Source: Miscanthus floridulus (taxonomy: Eukaryota > Streptophyta > Magnoliopsida > Poales > Poaceae). Taken from it: a stretch of 64,000 nt of DNA. The notes under the pieces are model-generated. The model was not told where the DNA came from, ran no database searches, and saw only the letters and a program-made list of their open reading frames with translations. A program made the position numbers and the translations under genes. The stretch is taken from contig NC_089582.1 in NCBI RefSeq assembly GCF_019320115.1, positions 117,574,657 to 117,638,656 on the forward strand, written 5' to 3'. Below, piece by piece: positions 33,478 to 45,001 of this stretch. Numbering within the stretch: position 1 is the stretch's first letter; each line of letters begins with the position of its first letter.

Positions 33478-34791
33478 TATCGGATACCATAAAACGGGGT
33501 ACCCCGAGCGTACACAAAAAGAGTCACTTAAACCCCATCAACAACAAAACCAGAAGGTAAGCCGTGGGTTAACCACCGGCCCCGTTCGAGCCCACCAGCT
33601 CTCCGCCTCACCTTAGGCCTCACACGGGAGGTCTCGACGCCCTGACAAATCTCCACCTCACGCGAGGCCTCTCGCGGGAGGCCTCGACAAGGAGCCCAAT
33701 CTATGTCTCGCCCGAGGCCCCGTACGTACAGCCTCGAACAAGACAGCAATTCTCCGTATCGCTCGAGGCTGGCTTGGCAATAACCCATCGCTCCCACCTC
33801 GACCAATCTTCCCAACAGCATGTCACGTCCCATTAATGCATCAACCACCCCCGCAATCTCAGTTGGATGATGGCTCGACACCACGGAGTGGCCGACGGGA
33901 CAAGGAGTCGCATCAATGCCATACCGGCTAGGACAAGGCACGACAGGGATTACCGGCCACTGTGTTCTGGTGTTGTGCCCATGATCAGCGCCTGCACTAC
34001 ACTGTGCCCTGTAACCCCTGCCCCGAAGACAACATGGCATGGGAAGTCTAGTCCGAGTCATCATCGCCTTAGAATCAGCGTACAAAATCAACCGCTCTCT
34101 CCGAGCCTCGGCACTCTACGTCAGGGCCTCGGCTATCTCGAGATTCACGTCTGTCGAGACCCCCTATGATGGTTTGGCCTAGGCACCAACCGAGCCTTGA
34201 CTTCGCACGTAGTCAACCTATAGTGACCCGCATGCCGACTGCCATGCCCACTTCGAGGTAGCCCTAGAGCTCCCACGACGCACAGGATCGGATGTGACCA
34301 GCGCGTCGCCCCAATACTTCAAGGACGGACCACTCCAACGGCCACGCCACCACAGGAACAGGCTATAGGGCTCAGACACGCCGCCTCCGTTCGCACGATG
34401 ATGTGTAGTTAGCACACATACTACCCTTATCCCCCCTTCAACTATAAAAGGAAAGGACCTAGGCCATTTCTACGGGAGGAACACACGTGCGCACAAGCAA
34501 CACTCTGTAACATGCACGCTTTCTCACTGCCTGAGAGCAACATCTCAAGCAGCTCGCACTGCTCCACATCGAGACCTGGGACTAGCTCCCTCTCTCACCC
34601 AGCTTGTAACCCCCTACTACAAGCACTCCGGTGCAAGGAATATAAGATTGACCTCTCAGACTGGACGTAGGGCACCGATTGCCTGAACCAGTATAAGCCT
34701 TGTGTTTCTTTGCATCACCATCCGAGATCGGGAACACACAGTAAAAATTCACTAGTTGGTTGAGGACCCCCCCCGGTTAGAAACACCGATA
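33478..34791 (+). repeat. 5' LTR of the nested Tat element
   Basis: Begins TATCGGATACCATAAAACGG and ends AACACCGATA; the canonical TG..CA ends have decayed to TA..TA. TATAAAAG at 34443-34450 is the likely promoter, followed by a C-rich leader. Confidence 0.9.
34443..34450 (+). promoter_or_regulatory. TATA box in the Tat 5' LTR
   Basis: TATAAAAG, also present in the 3' LTR (60322-60329) and, inverted, in the solo LTR (56165-56172). Confidence 0.7.
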
Positions 34792-34793
34792 GT

Positions 34794-34811
34794 TGGTGCG
34801 CCAAGTAGGGG
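34794..34811 (+). other. Primer-binding site of the nested Tat element
   Basis: TGGTGCGCCAAGTAGGGG, two bases after the LTR end. Close in form to the PBS of the left gypsy element (TGGCACGCCAGGTAGGGG). Confidence 0.65.
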
Positions 34812-34884
34812 ACTCTACGTGTCGCTTCGTCATCCCAACAAGTTCCGGATGGTAGACCCTGTATGACCATGGCATCTTGGCACG

Positions 34885-36959
34885 GTGGTCTGGTTTGGGA
34901 GCCTAGAGTTCATGTCTCTAGGGCACGAGTACGACATGGTACTCCTCACACCCCGAGCCCCGCCTGCCGACGATGACGTCACGCACCCACAGCCCAGGCA
35001 CAGACGGTGCCCGGGCGGCCGCTCTCGTCGCGCTCGCCAGGCGCAACGCGAGTGGAGCCACGCCGACTCCACACGAACACAGGATGACACGCCGTGCTCC
35101 ACCGGTATCCCATGCCCAGCTGCTGGCACAAGGTCCCTAGTTGGGGACTTATCTGGCCTAAGCCTGGACAAGGGAGAGACGCCAGTGGCGTGCGGCAATG
35201 CCACATCACCGAGCTCTTCTCTAACACATCTTGAGGAGCTAGCTCCGGCAAAGCGGAATTCAGCGATGGCACCATCTCCGTACCCCTTCGGGTTGAGAAA
35301 TGCCGCCGCCTCTTATGCTTATGCCTATGCTTCCATTCACGCGGAGCCCTTAGGACAGCACCAACGCTTCACCCTCGACTTCGGTACCACGACTTTGACT
35401 CACTCCCACACTGACTCCTCGGAGGAGGACGAGGCGTGGGCTGAAGCGGATCTCTCCGGGCTTCACGACCCTAAAGCCATGTGCCATTTCCTAGCCGCGA
35501 GTGACTATTGCTTTAGCTACTCCGACTCTGATGATGAAGGTACTTACGATCCCACTCGTGAGTGCTTCCACGTCAGACTTGGGATGCCAAGCACGGGCGA
35601 TGAGGACGAGGGGGCAGGCAACCGTACTCCACTTCATTAGGGAACGGGCGATGCCACGCCCTCACGCATTGTCCCACCGGCAGCACGGAACAAGAACCTT
35701 ACCCTTGGACAACTTCGACGCCCGAACCTAGAGCAGCTCTATGAGCTTCAGGCCAAGGTCAAGCAAGATCGACTCCTTCTACAATAGCCCTGAAACACTC
35801 TCAAGCAGGAGCAGCCGGGCCGCGGTGATGGCAGAGGAGCCCGACGGTGGGCTCGCGACGTGCACCACCGCATCAACGACGACGAAGGGGACGATCATCC
35901 CCCAATCTTCAATCGCGCTAGCCAGAATGTCACGGCTGCGGCGATGCTAGTGCACACGATGCTTGAGCCCTCTACCACGGAAGGGCGATGGGTTTGCGGT
36001 GAGCTCTGGGATCTCCTCGAGACCGCCATGGTGCAGCAGGCCGAGAGTTCCACCTCCTGGCGGCATGGAGCCACCTCAGACCTCCCCTCGGCACCACATC
36101 AGTAGGATAGGGAGGCCTCGGTTCGTCCCGAGCCCGCTCAGGCACCAACAGCCCATGGGGTCCCCTCTGGCTCGACCGCCTCGACAACCAACATGAGGTG
36201 CAGGGAGACCATGAGGTGATCAGCAGGCGACGATGCCACGATAATGAGGGGCCCACCTGGGGCTACCATCCACACCGAGGTGGCCATTATGACAGCAAGG
36301 AAGATCGCAGTCCTTCTCTCGAACCACCTGGCCCTCGGGTCTTCAGCAGAGCCATCCGTGCTACTCATTTCCTGACCCAGTTTCAACAACCAGCCAACCT
36401 CACGAAGTATAGCAGCGAGACCAATCCTGAACTCTGGCTTGCTGATTACCGTCTAGCTTGTTAGCTAGGTGGCGTGGACGATGACTTGCTCATCATCCGC
36501 AACCTCCCCTTGCTCTTGTCAGACTCAGCGTGAGCCTGGCTCGAGCACCTTCCTCCCTCACAGATCCACGACTGGCGCGACTTAGTTAGGATATTCATCA
36601 GGAATTTCCAGGGCACATATGTGTGCCCTAGAAACTCCTAGGATCTTAAGAGTTGTCGCCAGAAACTAGACGAGTCTCTCCGAGACTTCATCCGGCGCTT
36701 CTCTAAATAGTGCATCGAGTTGCCCAGCGTTGGCGACTCAGAAATCATCTAGGCTTTCCTCTTCGGCACCACCTGCCGAGACTTGGTCCGAGAGTTAGGC
36801 CAGAACGTGCCATGCTCCTCGACATCGCCACCAACTTCACCTCGGGCGAAGAGGCTATTGGGGCCATCTTCCCCAAGAACGATGCCAAGGGGAAGCGGAG
36901 GGACGAGGCCCCCGAGGCCTCGGTTCCCCACCTCCCCAAAAGAAAGAAAAAGGGTCGCT
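34885..36959 (+). pseudogene. gag: gag of the nested Tat element
   Basis: A variable acidic N-terminal part (34885-35640) is followed, in another frame, by the conserved capsid region: FSRAIRATHFLTQFQQPANL, TNPELWLADYRLAC, then a TAG at about 36462 where relatives have Gln. WLEHLPPSQIHDWRDL, FQGTYVCPRNSW and SLRDFIRRFSK follow, and a Lys-rich tail near 36900-36959. Frame changes and several stops show it is dead. Capsid would package the element RNA. Some residues cited lie outside open frames and were read through stops. Confidence 0.8.
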
Positions 36960-37309
36960 AGGGGAAGCAGGCCATCCTTGAGGCCGATCTAGTCACGGCC
37001 GCAGAACGTAAGAATCCTCGAGGCCCCAGGGGCCCTAGACCCTTCGATGACATGCTTAAGAAACCCTGCCCTTACCACTAGGTCCTGGTAAAGCACACCC
37101 TCGAGGATTGCTCCATGTTGTGGCGTTACTATGCCTGGCTTGGGCTCCCCGATGATGACGCCAAGTAGAAAGGCGCCGGCGACCAGGACGATGACAAGGA
37201 TGACGAGTTCCTTGAGGTGCACAATGCCTTCATGATCTTTGGCGGACCCTTGACATGCCTTATGGCACGCCAGTGAAAAAGGGAACGCCGAGAGGTCTTC
37301 TCGGTCAAG

Positions 37310-38200
37310 GTGGCCACTCCACGATACCTCGACTGGTCTCAGGAGGTGATCACCTTTGATCAAGAGGACCACCCCAACCATGTCCCAAATCCCAGGCAGT
37401 ACCTGCTCATCGTCGACCTGATTGTGGGCAACACCTGGCTCACCAAGGTGTTGATGGACGGAGGCAGCGGCCTCAACATCCTCTACGACAGCACCCTGGA
37501 GCTCCTAGAGATTGACTGGTCGAGGCTTCGAGGTGACGCCGCACCTTTCCACGACATCATGCCAGGAAAACGCACGTGACCCCTCGGACGCATCGACCTT
37601 CCTGTTTGCTTCGGCACCCCCTCCAACTACTGCAAGGAGGTCCTTACCTTCGAGGTGGTCAGATTTAGGGGAACCTACCATGCCATCCTAGGGTGGCCAT
37701 GCTACGCCAAGTTCATGGCAGTCCCCAACTACACCTACCTCAAGCTCAAGATGCTGGGTCCCAACGGCGTCATCACGATTGAGTCCATGTACGAACATGC
37801 ATACGATTGTGACATCGAGTGCATCGAGTATGTCGAGGCTCTCGTGGAGGCCGAGACCCTCATCGCCAACCTCGACCGACTTGGTGGTGAGGCGCCTGAC
37901 TCCAAGCATCGTGTGGGGGCGTTTGAGCATGCGGAGGCCATCAAGCTCGTCCCGGTTGACCCCACTTGCCCCGACGACTAGGCGCTGAGGATCAGTGCCA
38001 CCCTCGACATCAAATAGGAGGCCATGCTCATCGACTTCCTCCGTGCGAATGCCGACATGTTCACATGGAGTCCCTCAAACATGCCAGGCATACCGAGGGA
38101 GGTCGCCGAGCATGCCTTGGACATCTGGGTCGGCTCTAGACCGGTGAAGCAACGCCTACGCTGATTCGACGAGGAAAAGCATAGGGCCATCGGTGAGGAG
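37310..38200 (+). pseudogene. pol: Protease and RT connection of the nested Tat element
   Basis: Retropepsin-like segment with the active-site motif VLMDGGSGLNILYD (about 37449-37490) and the downstream AILGWPCYAKF. After that comes the connection to RT with FTWSPSNMPGIPREVAEH. Stops at about 37577 (KRT*PLGR, probably CGA), 37979, 38016 (DIK*EAM, probably CAG) and 38162 (LR*FDEEK, probably CGA). All are in the same phase as the downstream pol blocks. Confidence 0.8.
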
Positions 38201-39184
38201 GTGCAGAAACTCTTGGCGGCTGGGTTCATCAAGGAAGTGTCCCACCTAGAGTGGTTGGCTAACCCCATGTTAGTCAAGAAGAAAAATGGGAAATGGAGGA
38301 TGTGTGTAGACTACACCGGTTTGAATAAAGCCTGTCCAAAAGTCCCCTTCCCATTACCTCGAATCGATCAGATCATTGACTCCACTGCGGGGTGCGAGAC
38401 CCCATCTTTCCTTGATGCGTATTCTGGCTACCATCAAATCAAGATGAAAGAGTCTAACCAGCTCGTGATTTCTTTCATCACCCCATTCGACATGTACTGC
38501 TACATGACTATGCCTTTCGGCCTCAGAAATGCAGGGGTCACATACCAACAGTGCATGACCCAGGTCTTTGGCGACCACATTGGGCGAACAGTCGAGGCCT
38601 ATGTGGATGACATCATGGTCAAGTACAGAAAGCCTGAGGATCTCGTCAATGACCTGAAGATAGCCTTCAAATGCCTTAGAGGGAAGGGCATCAAGCTCAA
38701 TACTGAGAAGTGTGTGTTCAGAGTCCCCTAAGGCATGCTCTTGGGATTCATAGTCTCAGAACGCGGCATCGAGGCCAACCCGGAGAAGGTCTCGGCCGTG
38801 ACCAGCATGGGACAAGTCTGAGACCTCAAGGGAGTGCAGAGGGTCATGGGATGCCTTGTGGCCCTAAGCTGCTTCATCTCGCGCCTCAGCAAAAATGGCT
38901 TGCCTCTGTACTGCCTCTTGAGAAAATCCGAATGCTTTTCTTGACTCCTGAGGCCGAAGAAGCCCTCGCCAAGCTCAAAGCACTGCTCACCAATCCTCCC
39001 ATCCTAGTACTGTTGGCCAGGGACGAGGCCTTCTTACTCTACGTCGCCACATCGACCCAAGTGGTCAGCACTGCCATAGTAGTGGAGGCAAGAAGAGGGG
39101 CATGCCCTACCCATCCAACGACCTATCTACTTCATCAGCGAAGTGCTCTCCAAGACCAAAACATGATACCCCCACATCCAAAAG
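38201..39184 (+). pseudogene. pol: Reverse transcriptase of the nested Tat element
   Basis: Reads MQKLLAAGFIKEVSHLEWLA, WRMCVDYTGLNKACPK, MPFGLRNAGVTYQQ and the catalytic YVDD box (EAYVDDIMVKYRKPED). A TAA at 38729 (FRVP*GML) fits CAA. The frame then shifts near 38935 and back near 39090, two compensating indels around LTPEAEEALAKLKAL. Confidence 0.85.
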
Positions 39185-40030
39185 TTGATCTACGTTGTAG
39201 TCTTGGCCCGGCGCAAGCTACATTACTACTTTGAGTCTCACCCAGTGACCATGGTGTCATCCTTTCCCTTGGGAGAGATAATCCATAACCGGGAGGCTTT
39301 GGGTAGGATAGCCAAGTGGGCCATCGAGCTCATGGGGGAAGCCCTAACCTTTGTGCCTCGGAAGGCAATAAAGTCTCAGGTCTTGGCCAATTTTATAGCA
39401 GAGTGGACCGACACCCAGATGCCACCAGCTCAAATTCAGACAGAATGCTGAACCGTGTACTTCGATGTGTCCTTGATGAAGACTGGGGCAGGCGTGGGTC
39501 TGCTCTTCATCTCGCCCCTCGGGGTACACATGCGCTACATGGTTTGGCTCCATTTCGCCACCTCCAACAATGTAGCCGAGTATGAGGCCCTCGTCAATGG
39601 GTTGCAGATTAGCATTGAACTTGGAGTATGGCGTCTCGACATCCGGGTCGACTCGTAGCTCGTCGTCGATCAAGTCATGAAGGAGTCAAACTACCTCGAC
39701 CCCAAAATGGAGGCATACTACAAGTTGGTACGTCACCTGGAAGACAAGTTCGACGGTCTCGAGCTCAACCACATCGCGTGGAAATACAATGAGGCCGCGG
39801 ACGAACTGGCAAAGATGGCCTCGGCACGGGCTCCGATCCCCCCGAACATCTTTGCCAGGGACCTCCACAAGCCTTCCATTGATTACGCCTCGGCAGCAGA
39901 AGAGGGCCCACCGGCAGAAACCACCACGGGGCTCGGTGCCTCCTCCGCTACCGAGACTCTTTCGACCAAGCCCGAGGTCAAGGAAGTCAACACCGGGCCT
40001 TCCCAGACCGACCAGGACACAGACTGGTGA
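39185..40030 (+). pseudogene. pol: RNase H region of the nested Tat element
   Basis: First RNase H remnant (RRKLHYYFESHPVTMVSSFP, GRIAKWAIELMG), then a second RNase H domain with MYFDVSLMKTGAGVG-like start, NNVAEYEALVNGL, IRVDS and EAADELAKMASARA. The catalytic first Asp remains (YFD), followed by V where relatives have G. Stops: TGA at about 39449 (TEC*TVYFD, family Trp) and TAG at about 39656 (VDS*LVV, family Gln). Confidence 0.8.
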
Positions 40031-41230
40031 ATCCCGTTCCTTGATTGGCTTGCTCGGGGAGAGCTTCCTAGCGACAGGACCGAAGCCCAACGACTTGCGC
40101 GACAAGCCAAAACTTACGTCCTCTGCAATGGTGAATTATACAGGCGAAGTCCCTCCGGTGTCCTCCAACGATGCATCACTACTGAGGAAGGTCAAGCCCT
40201 ACTTTGGGACTTCCACACAGGGGCCTACAGGCACCATGTGGCGCCTCGAACGCTCGTCGGAAACACCTTCCGCCAAGGGTTCTACTGGCCGACGGTAGTT
40301 GCCAATGCCACCAAGTTAGTACGCTCCTGCGAGGGATGCCAGTACTATGCGTGGCAGACACATCTCCCGGCCCAGGCCCTCCAAACCATTCCCATTACAT
40401 GGCCGTTTGTCATATGGGGGCTCGACATGGTCGGGCCTCTACAAAAGGCCCCCGGGGGCTACACCCATCTACTGGTAGCAATCGATAAGTTCTCCAAATG
40501 GATCGAGGCTCGGCCGATCAATCAAATCAAATCCGAGCAAGCAGTACTATTCTTCATTGACATTATCCATAGGTTCAGGGTTCCTAACACCATCATCACC
40601 GACAATGGGACACAGTTCACCGGCAAAAAATTCTTGACTTTCTACGATGACCACCACATCTGTGTGGCCTGGTCGGCCGTAGGACACCCAAGGACCAACG
40701 GCTAAGTAGAACGTGCCAACGGCATGATCCTACAAGGCCTCAAGCCAAGAATTTACAACCGGTTGAAGAAGTTTGGCAAGAAATGGCTCGCTGAACTCCC
40801 ATCGGTCATCTGGAGCCTAAGGAACACTCCAAGCCGAGCCACAGGGTTCATGCCTTTCTTCCTAGTCTACGGAGCCGAGGCCATCCTCCCCACTGACTTG
40901 GAATATGGTTCCTCGAGGCTACAGGCCTACAACAAGCAAAGCAACCGCACCACCCCTCAACCAACTAGAGGAAGCCCGAGACATCGCGCTGCTGCACTCG
41001 GCCAAATACTAGCAAGCCCTGCGGTGCTTTCAAGCCCAGCGCATTCGAAGCCGAGACTTGAAGGTAGGCGACCTGGTGTTGAGGCTGACACAGACCAACA
41101 AGGGCCGCCACAAGCTGACCCCACCATGGGAAGGGCCGTACATCGTTGCCTAAGTGCTGAAGCTCGGAACCTACAAGCTAGCCAACGAGAAGGGCGAAAT
41201 CTTCACCAACGCTTGGAACATAGTATAGCT
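40031..41230 (+). pseudogene. pol: Integrase of the nested Tat element
   Basis: Zinc-finger part (RSCEGCQYYAWQTHLP), then the core: Asp in WGLDMVGPLQKA, Asp in IITDNGTQFTGKKF and Glu in VERANGMILQGL just after a TAA (PRTNG*VERANG, family Gln). C-terminal ALPSVIW-type and FFLVYGAEAILPTDL motifs follow, with a frame change near 40940. The typical C-terminal motif resumes as LKVGDLVLR-like and LTPPWEGPYIVA-like sequence to about 41230. Confidence 0.85.
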
Positions 41231-41816
41231 ACGTCGCTTTTACCCTTAAACTTCCAAGCATTGTATATATTGTTTCTCAGAATACAATTGAGAAGCGTTC
41301 TTTAGTTGTTCTAATTTTTTAAGAAGCCCCCCCCGAGCCCATCATGGGTCTCGACAATACAATAACACTGTGAGGGAGACTTGGCTCTGCCCCCGCAGAA
41401 CTAAGCCTCCCTCAGGGGCTAGATGGGGGATTCCCCCCTAAGTCCCACGCACCATTTTTAGTCGTTTTTCGAAAAAAATCATATGCCAAACCCTCTAGCA
41501 CGCTTTGATGAATCGGTTGCGAAAAACCCAAGGACCGAAAGCCCATCTCAAGGCCGGAAGACTGGTAGAGTCACGAGACGGCCTAAGCCTCTAGGCTACG
41601 GCGCTCCCTCACCACCTTTTGCCCAGGGGACGGCTTAGGCTCCAAGGAAGTTTTTTGTGAAGAAATCTGATCAGAAACAACAAGAGGGTAGAGGCTCAAA
41701 AATACAAGACAAACGATTAAGAACCACAAGTACTTTAAAAGAAAGGCCTCGATGGCCACAAGCGTTATGATACAAAGTTAATTCCTATTCTATTTACATG
41801 GCCCCTTAGGCCCAGG
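41231..41816. other. Spacer between pol and the antisense ORF
   Basis: No gene. It lies between the converging pol and antisense ORF. It contains a C run (41325) and Tat-family words such as gggggctagatgggggattcccccc (41418). Confidence 0.4.
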
Positions 41817-44800
41817 TCATGGCTCAGGGCCTCCAGCATCAGCAGACGGTGGAGGAGCGACCACCTCCTCTTCGAACAGCTTGGCCAACGTCATACTAGG
41901 GCCCTCCACCGCCTCCATCAGCTTCGCAACCGCCTTGTCCGCCTCCTCATCATCATCAGATAGGACGTAGCCATCGCTGATGGCTTGGAGGTCAACGCCT
42001 ATGTAGTGCGAGGCGATGACGGCCAGCACGTGTTTGACGCCCGTATGCAGCGCTCCTTGGAGCCGCTCGTGCACTTGACCGCTCAATGCAATCAGACGGC
42101 TCCCAAGGGAGCTGCCTGATTGAACCCCCTCGACCTCCAAGGCCTCGCAGGTGGTATGAGCGGCACTCTTCAGTGCCTCGTGCTCCCTAATCTTGGTCTC
42201 GAGCACCACTTGCACTATGACAGAAGCCTCGACTGCCCGGGTAACCTCAGCCTCCGACTCTACACCATGGGAAACGGAATGGGGTTGAGCGCAAAGGAAA
42301 ATAAGCCAAATAGGGATGGAAGCCTATAGGACTCACCCTTGGCCTTCTGCTCCTAGTGTTGGGCCTCAACCCAAGAGGCATTGGCTTTCTCCTTCTAGCA
42401 TAGGGCCTCGGCCTGGGAAGCCTCGGCTTTCTCCTTCAGGCATTGGGCCTTGACCCAAGTGGCCTCGGCCACCCTAGAAGCCTCTCTCCCCAGCTCTGCA
42501 TCACACCAGAGAATGAGGGGCGAATACAAGAAAAGCGAATAAAATAAGGGGAATAGGACTCACCCTCAGCCTTTCCCCTCCAAACCACAGCCTCGGTCCG
42601 GGAGGCCTCAACCACCGTAAGGGCCTCATCCAAAGCGCCTTTCGTTAGCTGGTGCACACTCTGCTCCGCTCCTAGCTGCCCAGTGAGAACCTTGCCCAAG
42701 GCCGTGGCTTCTTCGGCTTGAGACCTGAAGGCATCCCGATCATCGGCCACATGGGTGAGCTCCTCCTCCAACTCCTTGACCCGTGCTGCCAGAGGGGCAA
42801 CCTGCTCCTGGGCCGTGGCCGCCTCGACCTTCGCATCGGCACAACGAAGGCAGAGGTCCTCCACCTCTGCACTCCACGCCGATAGGAGCTCGTTGGTGTC
42901 GGCAAGAAGGCCCTTCTGCCGCTGAAACTGGTCCCAGACGTCCCTCTCCCGCTGGAGAAAGACCGACTTCCCAAGGGACCAAGTCTCGAGCTCCTAGGGG
43001 AAACAGAACAGGGGTCAATCCCTATAAAGAAAACTCAGAAAAAGACCACTGCGTGAGAAAAGAAAGCACGAACCTAGGTGACTCCGGGCAGATCATCGGC
43101 CACCATGGACAGCGATGTCTATAGTGACTGCTCCGCTAGCTAGCGGTACTGCTCGAACGTGTCCCAGCGCCCGCCCTCGACCGTGTCCTCGAGGGCAAAT
43201 AGAGGCTCCGCCTTAGGGTCCTCCTGGCTCTGCCACAGGACATGCGGGTGATCCCACCCGCGGGGCTCGGGTCGTACCCACACGAGGGCCGAGCTTCCCT
43301 CGCTCGGGGTCAGAACCGGCTATTCCACGGCACTGGCCACCTCATCGTCTGCCATCTCCTATGCCCAAGAAGTATCATTGGAGGAGATCGGAAGGACCTC
43401 CACCTCCCGGGTGCTCTCCCACAACGACGGTGGGCCTTGAACTAAGGGTGCCACCGAGGCCTCCACCGCCTTCATCTCCACTTTCTGGGCTGACGGCCTC
43501 GCCACGATCACGTCGGCCTTGGTGGTCTCGGGGGCTCCGGCCTCTGCCATCGTGGCCTCGGTGGTCCTAGGGGCTCCGGCCTCCGCCATCGTGGCCTTGG
43601 TGGTCCCGGGGGCTCTGGCCTCCACCATCGTGGCCTCGATGGTCGCGAGGGCTTAGCGCCCACCGCAGCAGCCTCGATGGTCCTGGGCGCCCCGGCCTCT
43701 GCCGCCTTAGCCTCGGAGACCAAGGGGGCCTCAACCTCGGCGGCCTTAGCAACTAAGGGCACTTTGACCCCATCTGACTCACAGGCCTCGCCCTCGTGGG
43801 GCGTAGGCGCTCCCTCCCCCATCCATGTCGAGGCTACCTCGGCAGCCCCTCCTTGGGTGGCCGGCTCCTTTGGGTTGGCCCTTGCCAATGCCACGCCACG
43901 TTGTAGGGCAGCTTGCGCCTCTACCACCCAGTGGGCAGTGGAACTAGGGTTCACCTTGAGCGCCTTAAGGGGCGCCAAGGTAGGCACCTCCGCGGGTCGA
44001 TTCCAACTAAGAGCAGAACACTTGCAGGGTCAGCATGAGACCGAAGAACACACAGAAAAATGCTGCGGCTCTGCCAAAAATATGCTTACCTCGAGCGAGG
44101 CTGCAACTGCTTCGGCATGGCAACCCTCGTCTGCAAAGGCAGTGGCGGTGGCAGAGGCAAGGCCTCTATATCTGCCAGCGCCGGCTGGTCCTCGACGGAC
44201 CCTGGCGCCCCCTCGGTCCTCTATGGGGGTGGTTGCATCGCCCCCACCGCCACCTGCTCCGCTGCTGTCGTCGAGCCCACTGGGCTGACGGCATGCTTGC
44301 CCAGCGCCCATGCCTTGAGCGTGTCGGCCTCTGCCCTAGGGCGGGTGATTGCCGACCCCGGGATAGCTCCTCCTCCTCCCCCTAGGAGCACTGGGCTGCT
44401 TGTCGACGCCCTGGGCACCGTCTCCCCTACGTTAGGGAGATGGTCTAGGGGACCTCGCCCCATCTTGCCCTCATCATCTCTGTCCGAGGCATCCGTCGAT
44501 AGCGATGGCGACGGGGACTCCTCCAATGGGAGGCCATCCTTCCTTTGCTATCGGTGATGCTCATCTAGTTTCTCACGCATAAGGATCTGCTTCGTGCGCT
44601 TCATCGCCTTGGCGTCCTTCCGCTTTTTCTACGCCTCGGCGTGCGCCCGGTTGATCACCCACCGCCTCGCGTCCTCGAGAACGGGTGGCAGAGACACTCG
44701 CACGTCCCTCATCCCCTACAGGAGCGGCGAACGCGCATGAGGGAATGAGAAATAATGAGAAATGGAGAGGGCTTGGGGGCTGCGGCGGCACGCAACTTAC

Positions 44801-45001
44801 CAGCGAGAGGAATCCCCGCGATGGACGCATCATGAGGGTGGTCAAACCGCTGCTCCTCAGTTTCGCATCCACCGTCTCCCTCACCCGGCGAAGAATTTCC
44901 TTGTCGGAGAGGGTGGAGGCAGACATCCGGATGCCCACGATCGGCTCATCCAGCCTCATCTCAAATAGGCACCGTCGCCGAGCCATCAGCGGCAGCACCC
45001 T

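Noticed and set aside
34830..35275. Minus-strand frames opposite the Tat gag
   Set aside because: They overlap the recognisable gag and have no motif of their own.
38710..39234. 174-residue plus-strand frame as a separate protein
   Set aside because: Only its middle (LTPEAEEALAKLKAL) is real. It is the RT segment between two frame changes, not a distinct gene.
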